The notes: generated from the sequence alone by a model not told the origin. Shown: positions 1 to 11,670, counted from the stretch's first letter. The stretch: DNA of 64,000 nt from an uncultured Prochlorococcus sp. (GCA_902527105.1 CABZNT010000003.1:83557-147556); one strand, 5' to 3'. Numbers and translations: made by a program.

Positions 1-355
1 TTTGCGGAATAAGTGCTTCAATTTGCTGAATTTTATTTTCATTTTTAAAAAAATCCAAGCCTAATTCCCCAATAGCTACAACTCGTCTATCATCTAAAGC
101 TGATTTTCTTAGAAAAGATTTTGAACTTTGTTCCCATTTTTTTGCTTCTAGCGGATGCAAACCAACTGAATAATAAATTTCATTAATTTCATGGGATATT
201 TTTTTCAACTTTGGAATTTCTTTTAATTCACAACAAGCATGAACTAATTTTTTTACACCTTTTGAACGTAATCTTAAAACAACATCTTCAAGATCTTTCT
301 CAAAATTTTCAAATGTTAAATGACAGTGCGAGTCTATGAGTTCTATATCGCTCAT
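1..355 (-). CDS. tatD: TatD family metal-dependent hydrolase, 3' part cut by window edge
   Basis: The reading frame starts at an ATG at 355-353 and runs off the left edge, so only about 118 N-terminal residues are present. They begin MSDIELIDSHCHL, giving the HxH metal-binding motif of the TatD/YcfH amidohydrolase-fold deoxyribonucleases. They continue with VGLHPLEA and AIGELGLDFF, which match the second and third family signatures. TatD proteins are divalent-metal-dependent nucleases or phosphoesterases; the physiological substrate in cyanobacteria is not known. The gene lies 16 bp downstream of rpsT on the same strand and is probably cotranscribed with it. In marine picocyanobacteria the order rpsT-tatD-rpoB is usual, so rpoB is expected just beyond the window; that part is inference. 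Confidence 0.9.
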   Translation of the reverse strand, partial: MSDIELIDSHCHLTFENFEKDLEDVVLRLRSKGVKKLVHACCELKEIPKLKKISHEINEIYYSVGLHPLEAKKWEQSSKSFLRKSALDDRRVVAIGELGLDFFKNENKIQQIEALIPQ

Positions 356-371
356 AATGATGGTCTGCCTT

Positions 372-665
372 TTACTTAGTTGTAAGAGTAGTTTTCACAA
401 AATTGTTGATTTTCGATTTTTTGTTGGCACCGTTGTTCTTGTGAAGAACATTTTTTTTAACTGCTTTATCAATTAAGCTAAAAGCCTTATTAAGACTTGT
501 TTCCACTAAATTTTTATTATCCTCATTAGGGTTTTTTTTATATTTTTCACAATTTTCTAAGGTTTTTTTGGTAAGAGTTCTAACAGTAGATTTATATGAC
601 TTATTAATTAAACGATTTCTTTCGGCAATTTGTATTCTCTTTTTTGCTGATTTGTTGTTGGCCAC
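372..665 (-). CDS. rpsT: 30S ribosomal protein S20
   Basis: This 97-residue, very lysine-rich protein starts MANNKSAKKRIQIAERNR, the typical S20 N-terminus, and has the length usual for cyanobacterial S20. S20 binds 16S rRNA near the base of helix 44 and helps early 30S assembly in the cytoplasm. It is one long helical bundle with no enzymatic motif, so the call rests on N-terminal similarity, basicity and size. It is transcribed away from hisD and leads into tatD 16 bp downstream. The 120-bp AT-rich gap to hisD (666-785) must hold both divergent promoters; I could not pick a convincing -10 box there. Confidence 0.95.
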   Translation of the reverse strand: MANNKSAKKRIQIAERNRLINKSYKSTVRTLTKKTLENCEKYKKNPNEDNKNLVETSLNKAFSLIDKAVKKNVLHKNNGANKKSKINNFVKTTLTTK

Positions 666-785
666 TGAGGGTTCATAAGTAGAAGATTATTATCATAACA
701 AATAAATCGACTACTAATCAATCATATATAATTTAGAAGTTATTGATTTGGCTTTTAAGTCTTTCTATTTGAAACAATTAAGCAA

Positions 786-2072
786 ATGAAGATCATAAAT
801 AATAAAAAACAAGCTATTGCAGAATTAAAAAGAATTTCTACTCGAACTAATTCAGATAATAATAATAAGATAAATACAATTGTTGAAGAAATTCTTAAAG
901 AGGTAAAAATTTCTGGAGATATAGCAGTAGAAAAATATACAAAAAAATTTGATGGTTTCGACCCTACCCCTATGCAAGTGAGTGCGGATCAAATAAAGAA
1001 CGCATGGGATGAAATTGATAACAATTTGAAGCAATCACTTGCGATAGCTCATAAAAGAATTCAAAAATTCCACGAAAAAGAAATTCCTCAATCTTTCACT
1101 ATAAGAGGAGAATATGGCGATACCGTCCAAAGAAGATGGAGACCAGTTAAAAATGCAGGTATTTATATTCCTGGAGGTAGAGCTGCTTATCCAAGTACGG
1201 TTTTGATGAATGCTATACCTGCAAAAGTAGCAGGAGTAGAAGAAATTATAATGGTATCTCCTGGGAATAAAGAAGGGGAAATAAACAAAACTGTTTTAGC
1301 TGCAGCTCACTTATCAGGGATTAATAAAGTATTCAGAATTGGAGGAGCTCAAGCAATCGGTGCTTTAGCATTTGGCACAAATCAAATTAATAAAGTTGAT
1401 GTTATTTCAGGTCCAGGAAATATCTATGTTACAACTGCGAAAAAACTTATTTATGGCTCTACAGGGATTGATTCATTAGCAGGTCCAAGTGAAATATTAA
1501 TCATTGCGGATGAAACAGCTCAAAGCACTCATATAGCATCTGATTTACTAGCGCAAGCAGAACATGATCCTTTAGCTTCATCAATACTTCTAACTACATC
1601 AAAGAACCAGGCAAAAGAAGTTTTAGAAGAACTTTATAAAAAAATAGATGATCATCCAAGAAAAGAAATTTGCATGCAATCAATAAAAAATTGGGGTTTA
1701 ATTGTGATTTGCGAGAACTACGAATCATGTGTTGAACTAAGCAATAACTTTGCCCCTGAACACCTAGAAATTCTTACTATAGATTCAAAAAAAATTCTTG
1801 CAGGTATAGAAAATGCAGGAGCGATATTTTTGGGACAATGGACACCAGAAGCTGTTGGAGATTATCTTGCTGGACCAAATCATACTTTACCTACATCAGG
1901 AAATTCTAGATTTAGCGGTTCTTTGGGGGTTGAGACTTTTATGAAAAATACTTCAATAATAGAATTTAATGAAGAAAGTTTAAAAGTTAATAGCCTTGAT
2001 ATTATTAATCTTGCTAAAAGTGAGGGCTTACATAGCCACGCTAACTCTGTACAAATAAGATTTGAAGATTAA
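786..2072 (+). CDS. hisD: Histidinol dehydrogenase
   Basis: The 428-residue protein has the usual HisD length and catalyses the last two steps of histidine synthesis, L-histidinol to L-histidine with two NAD+. Visible signatures are GPGNIYVTTAKK, AGPSEILIIADE, QAEHDPLASS (Gln/His zinc ligands), FAPEHLE (the catalytic Glu-His pair) and VGDYLAGPNH (Asp ligand). A late GLHSHA supplies the C-terminal His ligand. It stands alone rather than in a his operon, as is normal in cyanobacteria, where his genes are scattered. Its TAA stop ends at 2072 and the rpiA stop on the other strand begins at 2073, so the two converge with no spacer. Confidence 0.97.
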   Translation: MKIINNKKQAIAELKRISTRTNSDNNNKINTIVEEILKEVKISGDIAVEKYTKKFDGFDPTPMQVSADQIKNAWDEIDNNLKQSLAIAHKRIQKFHEKEIPQSFTIRGEYGDTVQRRWRPVKNAGIYIPGGRAAYPSTVLMNAIPAKVAGVEEIIMVSPGNKEGEINKTVLAAAHLSGINKVFRIGGAQAIGALAFGTNQINKVDVISGPGNIYVTTAKKLIYGSTGIDSLAGPSEILIIADETAQSTHIASDLLAQAEHDPLASSILLTTSKNQAKEVLEELYKKIDDHPRKEICMQSIKNWGLIVICENYESCVELSNNFAPEHLEILTIDSKKILAGIENAGAIFLGQWTPEAVGDYLAGPNHTLPTSGNSRFSGSLGVETFMKNTSIIEFNEESLKVNSLDIINLAKSEGLHSHANSVQIRFED

Positions 2073-2786
2073 CTAACTAGCTCTTGATGGTGAGTAAACC
2101 ACTGGAATGTTGTTTTCAATTTTACCAACTAATACTTTGTCTGTAAGATCAACGAATAATCCATTTTCTAATACTCCAGGAATATTATTTATCGCCATTT
2201 CAATGTCTTTTGGATTCTTTATACCATCATTAAATGATACATCTAGGATAAGATTGCCTTGGTCAGTAACAACTGGACCAGCTTTTTTAGTAGCCATTCT
2301 TAAAGAAGAACTGCCATTCATTTTTAAAATGACTTCCTGAACTTGCTTCCAAGCATTTGGAAGAACTTCTACAGGTAAAGGAAAAGATTTATTTAGATTT
2401 TGTACAAGTTTAGTTTCATCAACAACAATCAATAATTGATTAGCTTTTGATGCCACTAACTTTTCTCTAACATGGCATGCTCCTCCTCCTTTTATTAATT
2501 GAAATCCTGGATCAACTTCATCTGCGCCATCAATAGCTAAATCAATTTGAGATACAGAAGCTAAATCAATAAGAGGGATATCCAGTTCAAGCGCTAAAAC
2601 TTCTGATTGAAAAGAAGTTGCAACACCTCTTATATTTTGAAGTTTTCCAGAACGTATTTCATCCGCAAGTCTTTTTATCATTAAAGCAGCTGTAGATCCA
2701 GATCCTAATCCAAGAATCATGCCACTCTTTACTTCTCTTATTGCTGCATCAGCAACAACTTGTTTCATTTGAGTTTGTGAATCCAA
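2073..2786 (-). CDS. rpiA: Ribose-5-phosphate isomerase A
   Basis: This 237-residue protein interconverts ribose 5-phosphate and ribulose 5-phosphate, linking the oxidative pentose phosphate pathway and the Calvin cycle in the cytosol. The phosphate-binding stretch [10 protein letters not shown] appears near the N-terminus. The catalytic-site motif IDGADEVDP followed by [13 protein letters not shown] contains the conserved Asp and Lys of the RpiA family. Length is normal. It lies downstream of the HtrA-type protease on the same strand with a 47-bp gap, and converges directly on hisD. No terminator hairpin is possible between the two stops, so transcripts from each side probably run into the opposite gene. 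Confidence 0.97.
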   Translation of the reverse strand: MDSQTQMKQVVADAAIREVKSGMILGLGSGSTAALMIKRLADEIRSGKLQNIRGVATSFQSEVLALELDIPLIDLASVSQIDLAIDGADEVDPGFQLIKGGGACHVREKLVASKANQLLIVVDETKLVQNLNKSFPLPVEVLPNAWKQVQEVILKMNGSSSLRMATKKAGPVVTDQGNLILDVSFNDGIKNPKDIEMAINNIPGVLENGLFVDLTDKVLVGKIENNIPVVYSPSRAS

Positions 2787-2833
2787 AATCTTTTTCTATA
2801 ACGGTTATAGATTATTAAATTTCAATGGGTGCT

Positions 2834-4012
<1,179 letters not shown>

Positions 4013-4122
4013 TTATTGTTGTTTTTTTGTTTACATCCATAAAATACGAATTTTTGAATTTTTCTGTAGAAAAAACTTTTTTATGTGTGAAAATAAATTT
4101 TAAATAAATTTATTAATAAATT

Positions 4123-4590
4123 TTGAATAAAGAAAACAAAAGTAAACTAGAAGCTTTATTAGAAAAAGTTGCTAATGAAAGGGATTTAGAAATCTACGGT
4201 TTAAATATACAAACTAATCAAAATCCAATTGTTATTGAAATAACTATACGAAAAACTAATGGAGATGACATCTCCATAGATGATTGTGCTCTATTTAATA
4301 CCCCAGCATCTGACGAAATAGAAAAATCAAATCTTTTAAATTGTTCATATGTTTTAGAAATTAGTAGTCAAGGGGTCAGTGATGAATTAACCTCAGAGAG
4401 AGACTTCAAAACTTTTAAGGGTTTTCCAGTTAATGTAGAGTTAAACCAAAAGAATTCAAAAATTAAATTCATCAATGGTTTACTTTATGAAAAGTCTAAT
4501 GATTTTTTAGCCATTAACATTAAAGGTAGGATAAAGAAAATCCCTTCCGATGAAGTATTAAAAATTAGTCTTTGTACCTTAAAAGATTAA
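4123..4590 (+). CDS. rimP: Ribosome maturation factor RimP
   Basis: This 155-residue protein shows the RimP (former DUF150) pattern: an N-terminal alpha/beta domain with [17 protein letters not shown], then [25 protein letters not shown], where the family has its conserved LEVSSPG-like strand and a C-terminal Sm-like barrel. RimP binds free 30S subunits and helps S12 incorporation. The best start is the TTG at 4123, because the homologous N-terminus begins at that codon and no in-frame ATG precedes the conserved part. It leads the classic rimP-nusA-ylxR-infB operon, with 36 bp before nusA. The usual bacterial motif SSPG reads SSQG here, a common variation in picocyanobacteria. Confidence 0.92.
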   Translation: MNKENKSKLEALLEKVANERDLEIYGLNIQTNQNPIVIEITIRKTNGDDISIDDCALFNTPASDEIEKSNLLNCSYVLEISSQGVSDELTSERDFKTFKGFPVNVELNQKNSKIKFINGLLYEKSNDFLAINIKGRIKKIPSDEVLKISLCTLKD

Positions 4591-4626
4591 TTATTTTTCA
4601 ACCATTATTCAAATTTCCCATCATAG

Positions 4627-6030
4627 ATGGCATTAGTTATTCTCCCAGGTTTAAACAATCTTATTGAAGATATTAGTGAGGAAAAAAAGTTACCTCCTAA
4701 TATCGTTGAAGCAGCCTTGCGCGAAGCTTTGTTAAAAGGATACGAAAAATATAGAAGAACTTTTTACATTGGAGTTAACGAAGATCCATTTGATGAAGAA
4801 TATTTTAGTAATTTTGATGTTGGACTAGATCTTGACGAAGAAGGTTATAGGATCTTATCAAGTAAAATAATTGTAGAAGAAGTTGAAAGCGAAGATCATC
4901 AGATATCTTTAGTAGAAGTTAAACAAGTAGCTGATGATGCTCAAGTAGGAGACACGGTAGTTTTAGACGTTACTCCAGAAAAAGATGATTTTGGACGAAT
5001 GGCTGCTTCAACAACAAAACAAGTTTTAGCCCAAAAATTAAGAGATCAACAAAGAAAAATGATCCAAGAAGAATTTGCAGATTTAGAAGATCCTGTTTTA
5101 ACTGCAAGAGTTATAAGATTTGAAAGACAATCAGTAATAATGGGCGTTAGTTCGGGTATTGGTAGACCTGAAGTAGAGGCCGAACTTCCCAAAAGAGATC
5201 AATTACCAAACGATAATTATAGAGCTAATGCAACTTTCAAAGTATTCTTGAAAGAAGTTAGCGAAATAGCCAGAAAAGGACCACAACTTTTTGTAAGCAG
5301 AGCAAATGCTGGATTAGTCGTTTATTTATTTGAAAATGAAGTGCCGGAGATTCAAGAAGGCACGGTAAAAATTGTTGCCGTTTCAAGAGAAGCGAATCCT
5401 CCTTCAAGAGCTGTTGGGCCAAGAACAAAAGTAGCCGTTGATAGCGTCGAACAAGAAGTTGACCCTGTAGGTGCTTGTATTGGAGCGAGAGGGGCGAGAA
5501 TACAACAAGTAGTAAATGAATTAAGGGGAGAAAAAATTGATGTTATTAAATGGTCACCTGACCCAATTCAATATATTTTGAACTCTTTAAGTCCTGCGAA
5601 AGTAGATCTCGTGAGACTTGTTGACCCAGAAGGTCAACACGCGCATGTACTAGTTGCTCCCGATCAATTAAGTCTCGCAATAGGTAGAGAAGGACAAAAC
5701 GTAAGACTTGCAGCAAGATTAACTGGTTGGAAAATTGATGTTAAGAACTCACATGAATACGATCAGGAAGCAGAAGATGCTGCAGTCTCTGAATTAATCA
5801 CTCAAAGAGAAAATGAAGAGAATCTCCAGCGAGAAGCTGAGCTTAGATTAGAAGCAGAACAAGCTGAGCGTGCTGCGGAAGATGCAAGATTAAGAGAGCT
5901 TTATCCCCTTCCTGAAGATAATGATGAATATGGACAAGACTTATATGAAGAAGAGACCTACTCAGATAGTGATCAGTTAGAGACCATTCAAGATGATGAA
6001 ATATCCGCCAAAGAGGAGAGAAAACGGTGA
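4627..6030 (+). CDS. nusA: Transcription termination/antitermination factor NusA
   Basis: The 467-residue protein has, in order, an N-terminal RNA-polymerase-binding domain ([19 protein letters not shown]), an S1 domain (around residues 135-205), and two KH domains. The KH region includes [15 protein letters not shown] and the second-domain signature [21 protein letters not shown]. The C-terminus is a short, highly acidic and glutamine-rich tail instead of the acidic repeats of E. coli NusA, as usual in cyanobacteria. NusA rides on RNA polymerase and modulates pausing, termination and antitermination. It lies 36 bp after rimP, and its stop overlaps the ylxR GTG start by 4 bp, indicating translational coupling. 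Confidence 0.97.
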   Translation: MALVILPGLNNLIEDISEEKKLPPNIVEAALREALLKGYEKYRRTFYIGVNEDPFDEEYFSNFDVGLDLDEEGYRILSSKIIVEEVESEDHQISLVEVKQVADDAQVGDTVVLDVTPEKDDFGRMAASTTKQVLAQKLRDQQRKMIQEEFADLEDPVLTARVIRFERQSVIMGVSSGIGRPEVEAELPKRDQLPNDNYRANATFKVFLKEVSEIARKGPQLFVSRANAGLVVYLFENEVPEIQEGTVKIVAVSREANPPSRAVGPRTKVAVDSVEQEVDPVGACIGARGARIQQVVNELRGEKIDVIKWSPDPIQYILNSLSPAKVDLVRLVDPEGQHAHVLVAPDQLSLAIGREGQNVRLAARLTGWKIDVKNSHEYDQEAEDAAVSELITQRENEENLQREAELRLEAEQAERAAEDARLRELYPLPEDNDEYGQDLYEEETYSDSDQLETIQDDEISAKEERKR

Positions 6031-6308
6031 TACGACAAACCCCTGTTTTGCGTATATGCATTTCATGCAGAAAAACATATGACAGGAAACATCTTATAAA
6101 GATTACTAGAGATCATAAGCTAGGTATCATGTTTGAAAAGGGCATGGGGCGATCAGCCTACATTTGCAATTCAAAAAAATGTTACTCAGATTCCAAGCTC
6201 AAAAAAAAGCTTCAAAAAGCTTTAAAAACATCTTTAGAACCTGAATTTATTGATATTCTTGAAAAAGAAATTACAAGCTACAATAACTATCCCAATAAAG
6301 GAATATAA
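6027..6308 (+). CDS. ylxR: YlxR family RNA-binding protein
   Basis: This 93-residue basic protein carries the YlxR/DUF448 signature: PVLRICISCRKTYDRKHLIKI, then GRSAYICNSKKC and a basic C-terminal helix. In the family the GRGAYxC loop contributes to nucleic acid binding. YlxR proteins are small, probably regulatory RNA- or nucleoid-associated factors encoded between nusA and infB in most bacteria. The start is a GTG inside the nusA stop (GTGA, 4-bp overlap), and infB begins 48 bp downstream, so the gene is in its canonical operon position. The GRGAY motif reads GRSAY here. The molecular role in cyanobacteria is not established. Confidence 0.9.
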   Translation: MIRQTPVLRICISCRKTYDRKHLIKITRDHKLGIMFEKGMGRSAYICNSKKCYSDSKLKKKLQKALKTSLEPEFIDILEKEITSYNNYPNKGI

Positions 6309-6356
6309 TTAAATTAAATCCTCTTCAATTTCCAAAAAGAGTACAAATCAGATTAA

Positions 6357-9300
6357 ATGACTATCAGCGATAAAATCAGAATTTATGAACTTTCCAGAGA
6401 CTTAAATCTGGATAATAAAGATATATTGGATGCCGCTCAAAAACTTTCAATTTCAGTAAAAAGCCATAGCAGTTCAATCAGTACAGATGAAGCAAAAAAA
6501 ATAAAAAATCTTATTAATAAAAAAAATTCAGATAAAAAAATCCTTTCTATTAAGAAACCTTCAACTAAAAAAGATAATTATAAACAAAACAAAGAAAATG
6601 AATCTTCTGTTATCTCTTCTATGAAAGGCAGACCTCTTGAAGAAAATTCAAACAAAAAGCCATTGTTGATGAAACCTCTTAATAAGCCTGAGAGTCAAAA
6701 AATAATTTCAAATAAACCTATAAATCTCAATAAACCAACAATTACTAACATTTCGCAATCTCAAGCAAATATTACCAATCAAAATATAAATAATAAACCC
6801 TCACAAAATCTCAAACATGATAAAAAAAATTTCCGAAATAACACAACCCCACCTATTAAAAGCCCATCGAAACCTCCTATTCAACTAATTGCTAAGCCTA
6901 ATAATAAGTATGTTGAATCTAATAAATCTTCCCAGAACATCTCTAGTGCAGAGGGGAAAAGACAAATATCAAACAAACCTGACCAAAATTCGAACAAATC
7001 TAAAACAAAAAATATTAGTAACAGAATCTCTCCCCCTGAGCTCGTCGGAGCTCCAATAAGAAGAGACGGAACCAATCAGCAAAATAATAAGCAAAACATT
7101 TCTTTTAAACAAACTCCCCCCAACAGATCTGGTACGCCTAATAGACCTGGCATGCCCAATAGGCCTGGGTTAAGAAACAAACCATCAGATCAAGGCAGAC
7201 CTGGATCTTTTAATAGACAAGCCAATACAGGTAGACCTGGAGCTCCCAACAGACCTGGCATGCCCAACAGGCCTGGGTTAAGAAACAAACCATCAGATCA
7301 AGGCAGACCTGGATCTTTTAATAGACAAGCCAATACAGGCAGACCTGGAGCTCCCAACAGACCTGGCATACCCAAAAGGCCTGGGTCTAAATTCGATGGT
7401 CAAAAGACACCTGGGATTAGAAAGCCAGTATCACCGAATGAACTCTTACAACTTCAAAAAACTAACAAATCTGAAAGTGACAAAAAAGTTATAAAGAATA
7501 ACGAAAAACAAAATATTGAGACAACGAAACAAAAGGTAAAATCTCCAAATACTCGTCCACATACTGCCCCTAATTCAAAAAAACCACCCCATAGACCATT
7601 TTCAAATAATTCTAAAAAACCTGGAAAGACAGACTGGGATGATAGTGCAAAACTTGAAGCATTAAGAAGCAAAAATCCCCAAAAACAAAGACAGAAAGTT
7701 CATATTATTGGTGAGAATGATGATTCATTAACATCTGAAACTAGTGGATATTCAGGCGAAAAAATATCAATCTTATCAGCTAGTTTGGCGCGTCCAAAGA
7801 AAGAAAAGTCTGATGAATCCAAATCTCAAAAAACTTTTAAACAATTTAAAAAGAAGAAAAAAGAGACGACTAGGCAAAGACAAAAAAGAAGAGCTATGGA
7901 GTTAAAGGCTGCCAAAGAAGCCAAACAAGTAAGGCCTGAAATGATAATCGTGCCCGAAGATAATTTAACAGTCCAAGAATTAGCCGATAAATTAAGTCTT
8001 GAAAGTTCTGAAATAATCAAATCTCTTTTTTTCAAAGGAATAACTGCAACTGTTACTCAATCACTCGATTTAGCAACTATTGAAACAGTAGCAGAAGAAT
8101 TTGGGGTACCTGTTTTGCAAGATGATATCCAAGAAGCTGCTGAGAAAACAGTTGATATGATTGAATCTGAAGATATTGATAATCTAATACGAAGACCACC
8201 TGTTATTACAGTGATGGGTCATGTAGATCATGGCAAAACAAGTCTTTTAGATTCCATCAGAGAATCAAGAGTAGCTTCGGGGGAGGCAGGGGGCATCACT
8301 CAACACATAGGAGCTTATCAAGTTGAATTTGAACATGAATCGCAAAAGAAAAAATTAACTTTTCTTGATACTCCTGGTCATGAGGCATTCACTGCTATGA
8401 GAGCAAGGGGTACAAAGGTAACAGACGTAGCTGTTCTTGTAGTTGCTGCAGATGATGGTTGCAGACCTCAAACACTAGAAGCTATCAGTCATGCAAGAGC
8501 TGCAAAAGTACCAATTGTTGTTGCAATAAATAAAATCGACAAAGAAGGGGCATCTCCAGACAGAGTAAAGCAGGAACTATCAGAGAAAGATTTAATTGCT
8601 GAAGATTGGGGAGGAGATACAGTTATGGTTCCAGTAAGTGCCATCAAAAAACAAAACATTGATAAATTGCTCGAAATGATTTTATTAGTTTCAGAGGTAG
8701 AGGATCTACAAGCTAACCCTGATAGATTTGCAAAAGGTACTGTTATTGAAGCTCACTTAGACAAAGCAAAAGGGCCTGTGGCTACTTTGTTAGTACAAAA
8801 TGGAACCTTGAAATCTGGAGATGTTTTAGCTGCGGGTTCAGTCCTTGGAAAAATTAGAGCAATGGTTGATGAACATGGTAATAGAATCAAAGAAGCGGGA
8901 CCATCATTTCCAGTAGAAGCGCTAGGATTCAGTGAAGTACCCACTGCAGGAGATGAATTCGAAGTCTACCCTGATGAGAAGACTGCTCGCGCGATTGTCG
9001 GAGAAAGGGCAACAGATGCTAGAGCCACAAAATTAGCTCAGCAAATGGCCTCTAGAAGAGTCAGCTTATCATCCTTATCAACTCAAGCAAATGATGGAGA
9101 ACTAAAGGAGTTAAACTTAATTCTCAAAGCCGATGTTCAAGGTAGTGTTGAAGCAATATTAGGATCACTAGAACAATTACCCAAAAATGAAGTTCAAGTA
9201 AGGGTTTTACTTTCTGCTCCTGGAGAAATAACTGAGACAGATATAGATCTCGCTGCTGCATCTGGGTCGGTAATCATTGGATTTAACACCTCATTGGCTT

Positions 9301-9719
9301 CCGGCGCGAAGAGAGCAGCTGATGCTAATGACGTTGATATAAGAGAATATGAAGTAATCTATAAACTCTTGGAAGATATTCAATTGGCCATGGAAGGACT
9401 ACTTGAACCCGATCTTGTCGAAGAATCATTAGGGCAAGCTGAAGTTAGAGCAACTTTCGCAGTCGGAAAAGGAGCTATTGCAGGCTGTTATATACAAACT
9501 GGCAAATTGCAAAGGAATTGTTCTCTGAGAGTTTTTAGATCAGAGAAAGTAATATTTGAAGGTAATTTAGACTCTCTAAAAAGAGCTAAAGATGATGTAA
9601 AAGAAGTAAATACAGGATTTGAATGTGGAGTTGGCTGCGATAAATTCTCTTCATGGATTGAAGGAGATGTAATCAAAGCATTCAAACTTGTCACCAAAAA
9701 GAGGTCTTTATCACAATAA
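6357..9719 (+). CDS. infB: Translation initiation factor IF-2
   Basis: The 1120-residue protein starts with an IF2_N-like helix ([18 protein letters not shown]). A very long disordered N-terminal half follows, rich in Asn, Lys and Pro (about residues 45-530). A second IF2_N motif ([19 protein letters not shown]) precedes the GTPase core. G1 is [12 protein letters not shown] from residue 621, G3 is DTPGHEAF and G4 is NKID. Domains II to IV, which contact the ribosome and fMet-tRNA, follow at normal length. IF-2 brings initiator tRNA to the 30S subunit and promotes subunit joining. It closes the rimP-nusA-ylxR operon and converges with a DUF3493 gene 16 bp away. Its linker contains a 108-bp tandem duplication, listed separately. 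Confidence 0.97.
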   Translation: MTISDKIRIYELSRDLNLDNKDILDAAQKLSISVKSHSSSISTDEAKKIKNLINKKNSDKKILSIKKPSTKKDNYKQNKENESSVISSMKGRPLEENSNKKPLLMKPLNKPESQKIISNKPINLNKPTITNISQSQANITNQNINNKPSQNLKHDKKNFRNNTTPPIKSPSKPPIQLIAKPNNKYVESNKSSQNISSAEGKRQISNKPDQNSNKSKTKNISNRISPPELVGAPIRRDGTNQQNNKQNISFKQTPPNRSGTPNRPGMPNRPGLRNKPSDQGRPGSFNRQANTGRPGAPNRPGMPNRPGLRNKPSDQGRPGSFNRQANTGRPGAPNRPGIPKRPGSKFDGQKTPGIRKPVSPNELLQLQKTNKSESDKKVIKNNEKQNIETTKQKVKSPNTRPHTAPNSKKPPHRPFSNNSKKPGKTDWDDSAKLEALRSKNPQKQRQKVHIIGENDDSLTSETSGYSGEKISILSASLARPKKEKSDESKSQKTFKQFKKKKKETTRQRQKRRAMELKAAKEAKQVRPEMIIVPEDNLTVQELADKLSLESSEIIKSLFFKGITATVTQSLDLATIETVAEEFGVPVLQDDIQEAAEKTVDMIESEDIDNLIRRPPVITVMGHVDHGKTSLLDSIRESRVASGEAGGITQHIGAYQVEFEHESQKKKLTFLDTPGHEAFTAMRARGTKVTDVAVLVVAADDGCRPQTLEAISHARAAKVPIVVAINKIDKEGASPDRVKQELSEKDLIAEDWGGDTVMVPVSAIKKQNIDKLLEMILLVSEVEDLQANPDRFAKGTVIEAHLDKAKGPVATLLVQNGTLKSGDVLAAGSVLGKIRAMVDEHGNRIKEAGPSFPVEALGFSEVPTAGDEFEVYPDEKTARAIVGERATDARATKLAQQMASRRVSLSSLSTQANDGELKELNLILKADVQGSVEAILGSLEQLPKNEVQVRVLLSAPGEITETDIDLAAASGSVIIGFNTSLASGAKRAADANDVDIREYEVIYKLLEDIQLAMEGLLEPDLVEESLGQAEVRATFAVGKGAIAGCYIQTGKLQRNCSLRVFRSEKVIFEGNLDSLKRAKDDVKEVNTGFECGVGCDKFSSWIEGDVIKAFKLVTKKRSLSQ
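7151..7366 (+). repeat. 108-bp in-frame tandem duplication inside infB
   Basis: Positions 7151-7258 and 7259-7366 are direct copies 108 bp (36 codons) long. By eye they differ at two positions only, both synonymous: AAT/AAC (Asn) and GGT/GGC (Gly). A third copy starts at 7367 but diverges after a few codons. The unit encodes Gly/Pro/Arg-rich sequence with PNRPG and GRPG motifs in the disordered linker of IF-2. Shorter, older PNRPG repeats precede it at about 7126-7150. The near identity at synonymous sites points to recent duplication or ongoing homogenisation. Confidence 0.92.
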
Positions 9720-9735
9720 TTAAACATCTAGATTA

Positions 9736-9972
9736 TTAATCTTTATTTCTATCAAAGATTAATAAAGCAGGAAATATTACACAAGCACCCAATTGTATGA
9801 GAAGGTTATTTTGCTGCAATTCAGTTCCGCTTGCAATTCTGGAAAGCATTATTAGAAGTCCCAAAAATGCAGAACCGCTAAAAGCTATCCACAATATTCT
9901 TCTCAATCCCTTGAAAGGAGCTTGGGATTCCTTCAATAATTTCTTTTTCAATTCAGGATCTATTTTTGACAT
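9736..9972 (-). CDS. Small membrane protein, DUF3493-like
   Basis: The 78-residue protein starts MSKIDPELKKKLLKESQAPF. It has two hydrophobic helices (around residues 28-45 and 54-70) ending in a cytoplasmic-looking FDRNKD tail. This matches the DUF3493/LPA1-type small proteins of oxygenic phototrophs, some of which affect photosystem II accumulation in plants; that role cannot be inferred from sequence here. I chose the ATG at 9972 rather than an in-frame TTG four codons upstream. It converges with infB across a 16-bp spacer. The promoter should lie between it and tRNA-Thr (9973-10026). Confidence 0.75.
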   Translation of the reverse strand: MSKIDPELKKKLLKESQAPFKGLRRILWIAFSGSAFLGLLIMLSRIASGTELQQNNLLIQLGACVIFPALLIFDRNKD

Positions 9973-10026
9973 AAATTCTTTCAATTATAAAATTAAGTCT
10001 ATATGAAAATTTCAATATTTAATCTT

Positions 10027-10098
10027 GCCGGTATAGCTCAGGGGTAGAGCAACTGTCTCGTAAACGGTAGGTCATTGGTTCAATTCCAATTATCGGCA
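10027..10098 (+). tRNA. tRNA-Thr (anticodon CGT)
   Basis: A complete 72-nt cloverleaf. The acceptor stem GCCGGTA pairs with TATCGGC (one G-T), with discriminator A. The D-arm is GCTC/GAGC and the anticodon stem is ACTGT/ACGGT around loop CTCGTAA, giving anticodon CGT, which reads ACG. The variable loop is five bases and the T-arm is ATTGG/CCAAT. CCA is not encoded. A glycosyltransferase gene begins only 18 bp after its 3' end. Confidence 0.97.
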
Positions 10099-10116
10099 CT
10101 TACAAAGCAAATTAAA

Positions 10117-11670
10117 ATGTTTTATAAAATTTTAAAATTTAGATATCTTTTTAAGTTATTTGTTTTTATTCCTCTGATATTTTATTTTGGCAAAAGAAGC
10201 TATATTGCGTTTGATGAAGGTTTTTATGCACTACAAGCTAGATGGATATTAGAGAAAGGTAACTGGACAATTCCACTTTGGTGGGATGAATATGTTTTAG
10301 ATAGAACAATAGGATTACAGTTTTTAATAGCAAAGTCGCAAGACTTATTTGGAAGAAATATTTTTTCTGCATATCTTCCAACAACAGTCGCTTCAATATT
10401 GATGCTATTTACAACTTATAAATTACATGAAGAATTATTTAATAAAAAATATGCAATCATATCTCCACTAATCCTTGCTACTACATATCTATGGTTTGAC
10501 TACTCACACTTAGCCACTCAAGACATTATCTATTCAAGTTTTGTAACTATTGGAGTATTAGCTTTAGTCAAAATAAAAAGTAAAAATAACAAATTCTATA
10601 TTCTGCTTTTTGGAATTTGGATTGGTTTAGCTTTTATGATGAAAACTTTTTTAGTTTTTGTACCATTATTTTCACTCATACCATATATTTTTTTTAAAAA
10701 AAATTTTTTATTCATCAAATTTTTTTGGTTAGGACTACTAATTGGATTTTTTCCTTTTTTATTCTGGACTTTTTCTATCAATCCTTACTTAGACAAAAAT
10801 ATTATTTTTTACTTAGTTGAAAAGTTTAACTTTCTATCAAGTAAAAATACTTTTACTAATCCTTTTTATTATTATTTCTGGAATGTACCTATGACATTTC
10901 TGCCATGGAGTTTTTTCGCAATTATTGGAACAATATACAATTTTTATCAAAGAAAAGAGAATAAATATATTCTTGCTTTTTTTCCCTTTATTTTATTAGC
11001 CACCCTAAGCATTTTCTCTACAAAAACACCTTATTATACTCTTCAAATATCATCCATTTTTTCATTAAATACCTATGTGGGAATAAAATATTTATTCAAT
11101 TCTTGTAAATATAGTCAACTTTTTATATTTATGACTTCAAAAATAATTCCATTATTTATATTTGCTCTAACTTTCGCATATTATTTTTTCTTTAAAGATT
11201 TAATTAACTTTAATACAAAGGAAAATACATTTATAATTCTTGGATTATTATCTTTCGGCTTATCATGGTCGTTAATAAAACATAAAAATTCGTTCAAAGA
11301 AATATTAATAACTCTCATAATTGGGCCTTACTTATTCACTTCATGTATTTTGCAATCTGGTTTATTCACTGATAGATCTAGAGAACTAAGAGAGGAAATG
11401 GAATATGTTTCATCCCTTGATTTAGTAAAAAATCAAACAATCATGGTTGATAAAGAAGGAATCAACAACTCTCGATCTTCATCAAAAATCATAAGGATTT
11501 CTTTATCAACTCCTAAATTAGGTGAGGGATTAGAAAGTATTAATCAATTAAAAAAATCTGAATTAGCATGGACAACTGACCTAGAAACAATAAAAAATAA
11601 TGATTATTCTTATGAAGTGATATACGAAAATGATGTTTTAAATCCATGGAAATTGATATTAAAAAAGTAA
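10117..11670 (+). CDS. ArnT/PMT-like membrane glycosyltransferase (GT-C fold)
   Basis: This 517-residue, strongly hydrophobic protein has roughly ten to twelve predicted membrane helices. Its first external loop, YIAFDEGFYALQARWILEKG, carries the acidic motif typical of PMT_2/ArnT-type GT-C enzymes. Those use polyprenyl-phosphate sugars to glycosylate lipids or proteins on the outer face of the membrane. A small hydrophilic C-terminal domain follows from about residue 425. The ATG at 10117 is preferred, since earlier in-frame codons lie inside tRNA-Thr. The next gene, 41 bp downstream, is a family 2 transferase of the kind that makes polyprenyl-phosphate sugars, so the two may work as donor-maker and transferase. 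Acceptor and sugar are unknown. Confidence 0.82.
   Translation: MFYKILKFRYLFKLFVFIPLIFYFGKRSYIAFDEGFYALQARWILEKGNWTIPLWWDEYVLDRTIGLQFLIAKSQDLFGRNIFSAYLPTTVASILMLFTTYKLHEELFNKKYAIISPLILATTYLWFDYSHLATQDIIYSSFVTIGVLALVKIKSKNNKFYILLFGIWIGLAFMMKTFLVFVPLFSLIPYIFFKKNFLFIKFFWLGLLIGFFPFLFWTFSINPYLDKNIIFYLVEKFNFLSSKNTFTNPFYYYFWNVPMTFLPWSFFAIIGTIYNFYQRKENKYILAFFPFILLATLSIFSTKTPYYTLQISSIFSLNTYVGIKYLFNSCKYSQLFIFMTSKIIPLFIFALTFAYYFFFKDLINFNTKENTFIILGLLSFGLSWSLIKHKNSFKEILITLIIGPYLFTSCILQSGLFTDRSRELREEMEYVSSLDLVKNQTIMVDKEGINNSRSSSKIIRISLSTPKLGEGLESINQLKKSELAWTTDLETIKNNDYSYEVIYENDVLNPWKLILKK

Noticed and set aside
9488..9727. 79-codon frame antisense to the end of infB
   Set aside because: It mirrors strongly conserved infB codons and has no independent features.
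10075..10116. Upstream extension of the membrane glycosyltransferase
   Set aside because: These codons lie inside tRNA-Thr; the ATG at 10117 is the sensible start.
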